The notes beneath the pieces are model-generated. The model had not been told where the DNA came from, did no database searches, and was given only the letters and a program-made list of their open reading frames with translations. Made by a program: the position numbers and the translations under genes. DNA of 64,000 nucleotides from Chitinophaga pinensis (GTDB lineage Bacteria > Bacteroidota > Bacteroidia > Chitinophagales > Chitinophagaceae): positions 1-64,000 of the forward strand of contig CAMAXV010000010.1 of NCBI GenBank assembly GCA_945862385.1. The letters are read 5' to 3'. Of this stretch, positions 58,220-64,000 are shown piece by piece; position 1 is the first letter of the stretch; each line of letters opens with the position of its first letter.

Positions 58220-58609
58220 TTAACACAGCGAAGACAGGTAGGTATTGAAGTCTTTGCGAATGACGGCCTGTTCTTTTTCTAAGGATTCAATTTGGTGGCA
58301 GAGGTTGATATGACTTTTTTTTAATTCCTTTAAAAGGGCTGGGCAGACAGTATTTTGCTGCCATTTTGCTGCCTGTTTATTTAGGTCATGCAGCATGTGG
58401 TCATACACATCATCTTTAACAATGAATTGATTCTGGAAATGTTCAGCCATCGCAACATGTTCCCTGTTATAAATACCTTCAATGACAACAGATAACCTGT
58501 TTTTCATGTGTGTATTTTCCTGATTGAGGAATTCGATGAGTCTGATCCATGCAGTAATCTCATAGAGATACTGGCTGGAGTTGTTATGGAGTGTAGGTTT
58601 TGTAATCAT
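58220..58609 (-). CDS. Hypothetical all-helical protein
   Basis: 129 residues from ATG 58609. It appears as a four-helix bundle (SSQYLYEITAWIRLIEFLNQ; IKDDVYDHMLHDLNKQAAKW-like middle; LLKELKKSHINLCHQIESLE). Not recognised as a named family; several His and Glu residues could suggest metal or stress-related binding, but no motif is complete. It stands after hsp20 on the same strand with a hairpin in between, and may be co-expressed with it. It converges on the response regulator gene with 18 bases between. Confidence 0.65.
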   Translation of the reverse strand: MITKPTLHNNSSQYLYEITAWIRLIEFLNQENTHMKNRLSVVIEGIYNREHVAMAEHFQNQFIVKDDVYDHMLHDLNKQAAKWQQNTVCPALLKELKKSHINLCHQIESLEKEQAVIRKDFNTYLSSLC

Positions 58610-58628
58610 GAGCCTTATTTTAAGAAAT

Positions 58629-58657
58629 CCCCCCGCATGCACCTGCATTGCGGGGGG
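58629..58657 (-). terminator. Hairpin between hsp20 and the helical hypothetical gene
   Basis: The stem CCCCCCGCA (58629-58637) pairs with TGCGGGGGG (58649-58657), loop 11 bases. On the minus strand ATTTCTTA follows, a weak T tract, so it may be a partial terminator or mRNA-stabilising end for hsp20. Confidence 0.5.
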
Positions 58658-58672
58658 ACCAATGCGATGGGA

Positions 58673-59116
58673 TCAATGCACACTGATTTTTTGATGGGGC
58701 ATTGTTTTTGCTTCCTCCTTTTTTGGAAGTGTTAATCTGAGTTCACCATTCATGTAGTTGGCATCAATTTTGTCTTTGAAAATGTCTTCAGGCAAACTGA
58801 ATGACCTGGAGAAAGATCTGTAGCTGTACTCTCTCCTTGAATAAGTCTCATCTTTTTCTTCTTTTTTTTCATCCTTTTCTGCACTGATAGTCAGCAGTGA
58901 GCCATTGACATCTATTTTGAAGTCATTCTTTTCCAGGCCTGGTGCAGCCATGGTTATTTCATAGGTGTCATCGGTTTCTTTCACATTTACTGCAGGCATA
59001 TGTGTGGAGAAAGGCCATTTCTCATCCAGCCACTCATTCCATGGTCTGATAATGTCTTCCAGCACAGAAGGTCTCAGTAGTGATGACCGTAGCAAAGATT
59101 TACCGTTTCCTGGCAT
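58673..59116 (-). CDS. Hsp20/alpha-crystallin family small heat-shock protein
   Basis: 147 residues. The alpha-crystallin domain covers about 42-147: MPAVNVKETDDTYEITMAAP, GLEKNDFKIDVNGSLLTISA, SYRSFSRSFSLPEDIFKDKI and NGELRLTLPKKEE (the A-x-x-x-N-G-x-L/L-R-L-T-L-P-K signature). An ATP-independent holdase. A -7-like box (TAGTTTTG) lies about 38 bases before its ATG. Confidence 0.93.
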   Translation of the reverse strand: MPGNGKSLLRSSLLRPSVLEDIIRPWNEWLDEKWPFSTHMPAVNVKETDDTYEITMAAPGLEKNDFKIDVNGSLLTISAEKDEKKEEKDETYSRREYSYRSFSRSFSLPEDIFKDKIDANYMNGELRLTLPKKEEAKTMPHQKISVH

Positions 59117-59153
59117 AACTAAAGTTTTTAAGTTTATGATTTGATTTTCATTA

Positions 59154-59161
59154 CAAAACTA
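59154..59161 (-). promoter_or_regulatory. Candidate -7 box (TAGTTTTG) of hsp20
   Basis: The minus-strand octamer matches TAnnTTTG and lies 38 bases upstream of the ATG at 59116. No heat-shock (CIRCE-type) inverted repeat is seen nearby. Confidence 0.4.
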
Positions 59162-59215
59162 TTTCCACTGTATCTCCTGATTTGTAATGGTCATCACAAC
59201 TGAAAATGACTTTTA

Positions 59216-59926
59216 TCATTCTGTTGCACAATGCACAATACCAGTTTTGTCTGGCGCAAGCGCAGGACTAAATACGGATCCCAGATTCAATCCTCTGATT
59301 ATCAGGAGTACAGCCATAGATGCCAGGATGTATGGGTATGCAACTGACACATATTTCCTGATATTGGGTTGCAGGCTTTTACCGGCAAATAAAACTGCAA
59401 GCAGCAAGGGAAGTGTGCCAAGGCCGAAAGCAACCATAAATACGGCTCCTTTAACCGGATGCTGCATCACAGCGGCACCCGCTATGGCCATATATACCAA
59501 ACCACATGGCAGCATACCATTCAATACACCACTGAAAAAAGAGGAGCTGTTGTTTCTTACCATGATCAATGGCGAAAGTTTTCGAGTTATGATGCTATAG
59601 ATCCTGTTCGAGGCTATTGTTGACTCAATAGTGGGGAAAAACTTGAGCATAAAGAGCACCATTAGTATGCTTACGCCAAGTGCAAGTGATATGTTTTGCT
59701 GCCAGCCGAACCATTTCAATGAAAAACCGATATAACCAAAAAGCATACCCCACAGTGCGTACGTTATGATTCTGCCTGATTGATAAAGCAGCCATCGCGA
59801 AATAGGAAATGAATTACTACCGGGCTGCAGGATGGCTGAAAGCATGAGTGGTCCGCACATGCCAATGCAGTGCAGACTTCCACCCAGCCCTATCAGCAAT
59901 GCAGGTATCGTAAACGACAAGTTCAT
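59216..59926 (-). CDS. Sulfite exporter TauE/SafE family (CcoS-linked copper/urease-accessory-like) membrane protein
   Basis: 236 residues from ATG 59926. The opening SFTIPALLIGLGGSLHCIGM followed by CGPLMLSA is the mark of the SafE/UreH-like branch, with C-I-G-M-C-G-P. About six helices; the block GVLNGMLPCGLVYMAIAGAA recurs as the second half of the internal duplication. In Bacteroidota it is regularly placed after fixH in cbb3 oxidase clusters, where it may help copper or metal handling for oxidase assembly; the role is inferred. One base separates it from fixH. Confidence 0.85.
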   Translation of the reverse strand: MNLSFTIPALLIGLGGSLHCIGMCGPLMLSAILQPGSNSFPISRWLLYQSGRIITYALWGMLFGYIGFSLKWFGWQQNISLALGVSILMVLFMLKFFPTIESTIASNRIYSIITRKLSPLIMVRNNSSSFFSGVLNGMLPCGLVYMAIAGAAVMQHPVKGAVFMVAFGLGTLPLLLAVLFAGKSLQPNIRKYVSVAYPYILASMAVLLIIRGLNLGSVFSPALAPDKTGIVHCATE

Positions 59927-59927
59927 G

Positions 59928-60365
59928 TCAGAGAAAAATGTTTTGTTCAAAGTAATAGGGCTTCCCGGCTGTTTTCCACTGCAAGATGAGGGTGTATAAA
60001 CCATGTGCATTACCCGGAATTAAAATCAATGAACTACCTGAGTCTGTTTCAAATTTTCCGTTGACATCTTTTTTCCGGTCTGCTGCAAAATAAAGCGTCC
60101 ATGTTCCGGAAGACTTTATACCAATCAATTCCTGTGGCAGTTTGATTTTAAGTTGATCGGTCATTTTTTCAACTGCTACTGCCGCTGACAGGGCTGCTGT
60201 GTTGGCACTTTCATCAATGATTTTTTGAAAAGCCAATTCATCAGCATAATAATTATCTGAAACCAGGTCACGGTTCTGTTGTGTTGTCAAATATACCATG
60301 CCCATCATACCTGCAACAAAGGCGAGGTAAGTGAAAAGTATTTTATGTCCCCAGCTTATTTTCAT
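59928..60365 (-). CDS. fixH: FixH family cbb3-oxidase assembly protein
   Basis: 145 residues from ATG 60365. One membrane helix (ILFTYLAFVAGMMGMVYLTT) precedes a periplasmic beta-sandwich with NYYADELAFQKIIDESANTA, the FixH pattern (D-N-Y-Y-x-x-E/x-x-x-Q), and a C-terminal LILQWKTAGKPYYFEQNIFL. FixH aids copper delivery or assembly of cbb3 oxidase. The frame is open upstream through the repeat element, but family similarity begins at this ATG. Confidence 0.88.
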   Translation of the reverse strand: MKISWGHKILFTYLAFVAGMMGMVYLTTQQNRDLVSDNYYADELAFQKIIDESANTAALSAAVAVEKMTDQLKIKLPQELIGIKSSGTWTLYFAADRKKDVNGKFETDSGSSLILIPGNAHGLYTLILQWKTAGKPYYFEQNIFL

Positions 60366-60391
60366 AACGATTTGTTTTATGTAATAGTTAT

Positions 60392-60574
60392 AACTCCCCT
60401 CCTGGACAGGAGGGGTGGCACGAATGAGTCTGCACCGAAGGTGCAGGCGAATGAGCTTGCCTGCCGAAGGCAGGTGACGGGGTGGTGGACCATTTCTCTT
60501 GATTCCACCACCCCGCCTCAACAAATTCACTTCGTTCATTTGTCTCGGCACCCCTCCTGACCAGGAGGGGAATT
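60392..60574. repeat. Modular nested-palindrome element, copy E (complete)
   Basis: 183 bp between ccoG and fixH. Outer arms ACTCCCCTCCTGGACAGGAG and, at the other end, CTCCTGACCAGGAGGGGAATT-type sequence (one-base variants of the copy A arm). Inside: hairpins CTGCACC-GAA-GGTGCAG and CCTGCC-GAA-GGCAGG, the pair GACGGGGTGGTGG ... CCACCACCCCGCC, and ACAAAT...ATTTGT. Same order of parts as copy A, but the variable hairpins differ. The 255-base gap contains nothing else. Confidence 0.85.
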
Positions 60575-60620
60575 ATTATTGTTTTAATAGCACCAGACTT
60601 TATTTTCATAATCATTTTAT

Positions 60621-62033
60621 TTAGGAATGAATGGGTCCGATGAAGGTGGTTTTTTGTGTAGCGATTTTTTTTCCTTCAGCTCTTATTTCAATCATTACGT
60701 TTGATTTTCTTTTGCTGATAGTTTCGTTCTTTCTTTTAATCAGAAAAGTAATTACGGAATAATTTTCTTTTTCAATCAGGGGTTGTTTTCCGATGATTTC
60801 AATGCTCCCTTCTGATTCTGGTATAGACAACTCAACAAGAATATCCCGGTGTGTTTTATTGAACATTCTCGCTGAATAAAGATTGCTGGTATATCCTCCG
60901 GGGAGTTGCTGATAGATCATGCCCTGGGTGCGCAGAATGGTAATGTCTACACTGTCTCTAGTGCCCAGCATCACTACCAGTACAGATAAAATAATCAGCA
61001 GAACTGCCGAATAGGCTTTTATTCTGCCCGTCACTTTCAATTTTTCCTGTTTGACTATGTTGTTTTCGCTGGCATAGCGAATCAGTTGTTTAGGTCTGTC
61101 GAGGCTTTCCATGATTTCGTCGCAGGCATCAATACAGGCAGTGCAGTTTACACATTCCAGCTGGGTGCCGTTGCGGATGTCAATGCCGGTTGGACAAACA
61201 CGAACACATGCTTTGCAGTCGATACAGTCACCTTTCGGCTCGGGGTCATTGCTTTTTACTTTTCCTCTTGGTTCACCGCGCACATAGTCGTATGCAACTA
61301 CAATGGAATTTTTATCCAGCAAAACACCCTGTAATCTGCCATACGGACAAACAACAATACACACCTGTTCACGGAACCAGTAAAAAACAAAAAAGAAAAC
61401 ACTGGTGAAAAGAAGGAGCGCCGCAAAAGTGCTTGCATGCGCCCCTATACCATCATGCACGTACCTAAGAACTTCATCCATGCTGATGAGATAAGCCATG
61501 AAATAATTAGCTATGATAAAGGAAACAATATAAAAAACTGAAATCTTGATGATGCGTTTTCTGATCTTGAAACCATTCCAGGGCATGGCTTTCAGCTGCT
61601 GTTGTTTGTGGAAGTCACCATCAATCCAGTACTCAATTTTTCTGAAAACCATTTCCATGAAAATGGTTTGCGGACAAGCCCAGCCACAGAATATCCTGCC
61701 AAAAACAGCCGTAAAAAGAATGATGAAAACCACAAATGTGATCATGGCCAGTGCGAAGATGAAAAAGTCCTGCGGACCAAAAATTTGTCCGAACAGGATG
61801 AATTTCCGCTTCAGCACGTTGAGCATGATCATGGGCTCTCCGTTTATTTTGATCCATGGTAAGCTGAAAAATACAATCAGGTATATAATTGATGCAAGGG
61901 TCCTTTTGTTGTAGAGTGGACCTTTTGGCTGTTTCGGGAACAGGAAGTTACGTTTGCCCTTCTGGCTGATGGTTGCAAATGAATCCCTGAACGCCTGATC
62001 TATCACCTTTTCTTTTTCATTTGCACTGATCAT
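60621..62033 (-). CDS. ccoG: Cytochrome c oxidase accessory protein CcoG (FixG)
   Basis: 470 residues with about five membrane helices. Cysteines for two [4Fe-4S] clusters: CIDCKACVRVCP and CVNCTACIDACD, plus FCGWACPQTIFMEMVF and CIVVCPYGRLQGVLLDKNS upstream. The C-terminal IgG-like FixG domain ends the protein. It takes part in Cu2+ reduction and assembly of the cbb3 oxidase. It is 2 bases after ccoP. Confidence 0.95.
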   Translation of the reverse strand: MISANEKEKVIDQAFRDSFATISQKGKRNFLFPKQPKGPLYNKRTLASIIYLIVFFSLPWIKINGEPMIMLNVLKRKFILFGQIFGPQDFFIFALAMITFVVFIILFTAVFGRIFCGWACPQTIFMEMVFRKIEYWIDGDFHKQQQLKAMPWNGFKIRKRIIKISVFYIVSFIIANYFMAYLISMDEVLRYVHDGIGAHASTFAALLLFTSVFFFVFYWFREQVCIVVCPYGRLQGVLLDKNSIVVAYDYVRGEPRGKVKSNDPEPKGDCIDCKACVRVCPTGIDIRNGTQLECVNCTACIDACDEIMESLDRPKQLIRYASENNIVKQEKLKVTGRIKAYSAVLLIILSVLVVMLGTRDSVDITILRTQGMIYQQLPGGYTSNLYSARMFNKTHRDILVELSIPESEGSIEIIGKQPLIEKENYSVITFLIKRKNETISKRKSNVMIEIRAEGKKIATQKTTFIGPIHS

Positions 62034-62035
62034 AG

Positions 62036-63106
62036 CTACTGTTGAGCAGGTTTTGCGGAAGATGAACTATTGGCTCCCGGAGATGCAATAACCTCTGTCC
62101 AGGGTTCACCCTGTGGGTCCTTGGGGCTTGCAGGAGTAGTACCCTGAAGTGATTTGACAAAGCTGGTGAGGTTTTTCATTTGCACAGGGCTGTACATAGA
62201 TTGCCATGACTGCATGCCTTTCTCGGGATATCCGTTTTTGATGGTTTTGTAGATGTCGTTTAAGCCGCCACCATGAATCCAGTTGATATCTGTCAGGTTT
62301 GGTCCAATGCCACCTCCGCCATCTGCAGCGTGACAGGCCACACAGGATTGGGTGTAAAGTGCTTTGCCTGCAGCAATTCCTGTTGCATCAGACAGGGTGA
62401 TGTTGCTTTCATCCACGAGGTCTTTGGTTTTGGCCATGTAGGCTTCTTCCATTTTTTTTCCTTCAGCCATCTCTGCTGCATATTCCTGCTCTGGATTCTT
62501 TCCTGTGCCGGAAACATGGAAGCTGAACATATAAATGAATCCGATTACGATGGTGATGTAAAAGCCGTATTTCCACCAGGGAGGAAGGGCATTGTCTAGT
62601 TCTTTGATGCCATCATAATCATGATCGAGGAGAATATCGGCTTCCTTTTCAATAGGTACTGCACGCGTCATCCATTTTTTATCCAGCTGGTTCCACCATA
62701 GTTTCAAACCTGATGGCTGTCCTGCTTTTTCCAATGCTGCATCTGCTTCACCGGAGAGATCACGGAATGCCCTGCGAATCATAAAAGAGAGATATAGTAT
62801 AACCAACAGTTCTATGCCTATTACTGCGCTGAGGGCAAAAAAATCGAGCGCAGCCATGCCTCCATAATTGGTGTCTTTACCCAGGCCGGTTACAATATAG
62901 TTGTCCTGTGCATTAGCAACAGAAGATAGTGCGGATGTGTAGAGTATGATCATCATACTTTTTAATCCCATTGATTCTTTCCTTTTTTTCAGTATAGATC
63001 TGGAAAGTGTAATCAGTACCTGTGCAAGCAGCCAGATAACGGCCACGAGCACAATACCTACAATGATGAGCGCGTATTCCAGATAGGATGTAGTGTTGGC
63101 TGTCAT
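62036..63106 (-). CDS. ccoP: cbb3-type cytochrome c oxidase subunit III (CcoP)
   Basis: 356 residues. Three N-terminal hydrophobic helices (two more than in proteobacterial CcoP), then the FixP_N segment YDGIKELDNALPPWWKYGFY, a further helix, a charged linker and a single haem-c motif CVACH (YTQSCVACHAADGGGGIGPN), with the axial methionine in YPEKGMQSW. Proteobacterial CcoP carries two CxxCH; here only one is visible, which is the common state in Bacteroidota. Transfers electrons toward the CcoNO core. Confidence 0.92.
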   Translation of the reverse strand: MTANTTSYLEYALIIVGIVLVAVIWLLAQVLITLSRSILKKRKESMGLKSMMIILYTSALSSVANAQDNYIVTGLGKDTNYGGMAALDFFALSAVIGIELLVILYLSFMIRRAFRDLSGEADAALEKAGQPSGLKLWWNQLDKKWMTRAVPIEKEADILLDHDYDGIKELDNALPPWWKYGFYITIVIGFIYMFSFHVSGTGKNPEQEYAAEMAEGKKMEEAYMAKTKDLVDESNITLSDATGIAAGKALYTQSCVACHAADGGGGIGPNLTDINWIHGGGLNDIYKTIKNGYPEKGMQSWQSMYSPVQMKNLTSFVKSLQGTTPASPKDPQGEPWTEVIASPGANSSSSAKPAQQ

Positions 63107-63124
63107 GGTTTTGGTTTTGAGTGG

Positions 63125-63292
63125 TTATTGTTCGAGTGGCAGTTTTTTCATTTCGTCGATACCGGCTTTTTTCATGCGGAAAACATATATGAGCATCAGG
63201 ATGAAAAAGGTGATGAAAATAAACTGGGCCACTACCGGATAGATGGCTATACCATCTATCTTTTCAGCGTATTGTTTGATGAATTTGAACAT
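63125..63292 (-). CDS. ccoQ: CcoQ-like small subunit of cbb3 oxidase
   Basis: A 55-residue protein: MFKFIKQYAEKIDGIAIYPV, then a membrane helix VAQFIFITFFILMLIYVF and a basic tail RMKKAGIDEMKKL. Its position between the CcoO part (2 bases) and ccoP (18 bases), its size and its single helix match CcoQ/FixQ, which stabilises the oxidase complex. Confidence 0.85.
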   Translation of the reverse strand: MFKFIKQYAEKIDGIAIYPVVAQFIFITFFILMLIYVFRMKKAGIDEMKKLPLEQ

Positions 63293-63294
63293 GG

Positions 63295-64000
63295 TTAGTT
63301 TTTAGCAGTTTTGAATTTCTCAATATCTGTTCCGAGTCTCTGCATGTAGGCAATCAAAGCGATTATTTCCTTGTTTGGCGGCGTTTGTATGCCGTCTTTT
63401 TTCAGGTCGTCTGCAATGAATTGTGCCTGCTGCAAGAGGTCTGTATTTGCCTGCTTATCGTAATCTTTTTCATAAGGTACCCCAAGTGTTTGCATGGCCC
63501 TGATTTTGACTGCTGTAGTGCTCGTATCAAGTTCCTTATCCAGCATGAAACTATAGGCAGGCATGATAGATCCTGTAGAGATGGCCTGCGGGTCGTCCAG
63601 GTGGTTGTAGTGCCAGCTGTTGGATTTTTTATTGTTTCCTACGCCTTCACGGGCAAGATCCGGGCCACTTCTTTTCGAACCCCATTGAAACGGATGATCA
63701 TACACAAATTCACCCGCTTTTGAATAGTCGCCATAGCGTGCCGTTTCTGAACGGAACGGTCTGATCATCTGCGAGTGGCAGGTGTAACAGCCTTCCCGCA
63801 CATAGATATCACGCCCCTGCAGCTCCAGTGGGGTATAGGGTTTCACACTGGCGATGGTGGGAACATTTGATTTTACGAGGAAGGTTGGAATCATTTCAAT
63901 GACACCCCCGATGAGGATGACAATGAGGGTAAGTACGAGGAATGGGACAGGTTTGCGTTCTATGGGTCTGTGCCAGTGTTCGCTGCCATGAGATTGATAG
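63295..64000 (-). CDS. ccoO: cbb3-type cytochrome c oxidase, fused CcoN-CcoO subunit (C-terminal part)
   Basis: The reading frame is open to the right edge. The visible part starts YQSHGSEHWHRPIERKPVPF, a helix (LVLTLIVILIGGVIEMIPTF), then the CcoO region with LQGRDIYVREGCYTCHSQMI (haem-c CxxCH) and GSKRSGPDLAREGVG. Absence of a stop or start before CcoO, together with the H-R-P-I-E-R-K linker, indicates that CcoO is joined to CcoN, as is usual in Bacteroidota; the CcoN part lies outside the window. Confidence 0.85.
   Translation of the reverse strand, partial: YQSHGSEHWHRPIERKPVPFLVLTLIVILIGGVIEMIPTFLVKSNVPTIASVKPYTPLELQGRDIYVREGCYTCHSQMIRPFRSETARYGDYSKAGEFVYDHPFQWGSKRSGPDLAREGVGNNKKSNSWHYNHLDDPQAISTGSIMPAYSFMLDKELDTSTTAVKIRAMQTLGVPYEKDYDKQANTDLLQQAQFIADDLKKDGIQTPPNKEIIALIAYMQRLGTDIEKFKTAKN

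Noticed and set aside
58629-58657. Member of the nested-palindrome family
   Set aside because: The C6/G6 hairpin is GC-rich, but it lacks the CCTCCTGGCCAGGAGG core and the GGGGTGGTGG inner pair.
60366-60551. N-terminal extension of FixH through the repeat element
   Set aside because: The open frame exists only because the GC-rich element lacks stops; similarity to FixH and the membrane helix start at ATG 60365.

Overview
The window reads as chromosome of a member of the Bacteroidota, most likely of the Chitinophagaceae/Chitinophagales type. This rests on a giant adhesin with a C-terminal type IX secretion (type B, gliding-motility-associated) sorting domain followed by PorP/SprF and OmpA-TSP3 proteins, on promoter -7 boxes of the Bacteroidota form TAnnTTTG, on a fused CcoN-CcoO cbb3 oxidase, on CruF-type carotenoid genes, and on many signal-peptide and lipoprotein genes typical of this phylum. 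No rRNA, tRNA or CRISPR array was recognised. The species cannot be named from the sequence.

Layout. 1-0.73 kb: the end of an IS3-family insertion sequence that has cut the 5' end off a PorP/SprF gene. 0.75-7.9 kb: housekeeping genes (DivIC/FtsB, endonuclease III, nucleoside permease, Gfo/Idh/MocA dehydrogenase, 2-oxoacid:ferredoxin oxidoreductase alpha, BAX-inhibitor-like protein). 8.3-15.0 kb: adhesin - PorP/SprF - OmpA cluster, a probable T9SS-exported surface structure with its outer-membrane anchor. 15.1-15.7 kb: PIN-domain toxin-antitoxin pair. 16.7-23.5 kb: TetR-controlled RND efflux operon with a palindromic operator candidate. 23.7-28.9 kb: DUF502, phospholipase C-like, SerC, DUF1015 and TPR genes. 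28.9-29.9 kb: HigBA toxin-antitoxin module lying between 41-bp direct repeats that copy the 3' end of the TPR gene. 29.9-38.8 kb: acyl-CoA ligase, dipeptidyl peptidase IV, M20 amidohydrolase, a vanadium-haloperoxidase/PAP2 lipoprotein, a frameshifted beta-barrel gene and an unknown. 38.9-52.7 kb: sortilin-like repeat protein, LptC/porin/CoaX, short MeaB, CDGSH protein, NadB, LpxL-like acyltransferase, ArsR, TsaB, RidA, a second haloperoxidase-like protein, aldehyde dehydrogenase and glutathione peroxidase. 52.7-55.5 kb: isoprenoid/carotenoid genes (idi, CrtI/CrtD-type desaturase, CruF-type). 55.6-59.1 kb: PAS histidine kinase with a receiver-CRP fusion regulator, an unknown and Hsp20. 59.2-64 kb: cbb3 oxidase cluster (ccoNO, ccoQ, ccoP, ccoG, fixH, SafE-like) running off the right edge.

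The most unusual content is non-coding. Four repeat families occupy the intergenic spaces, nearly always just downstream of stop codons: (i) GGCACRAGG arrays, (ii) GTTGAGAG arrays followed by the opposite-strand copy, (iii) an AGTGGAAT 8-mer array, and (iv) about 160-180 bp modular elements built of nested palindromes. A small hairpin, CCTGCC-NNN-GGCAGG, recurs inside members of different families. Together with the HigBA direct repeats these are the parts most worth a second look.
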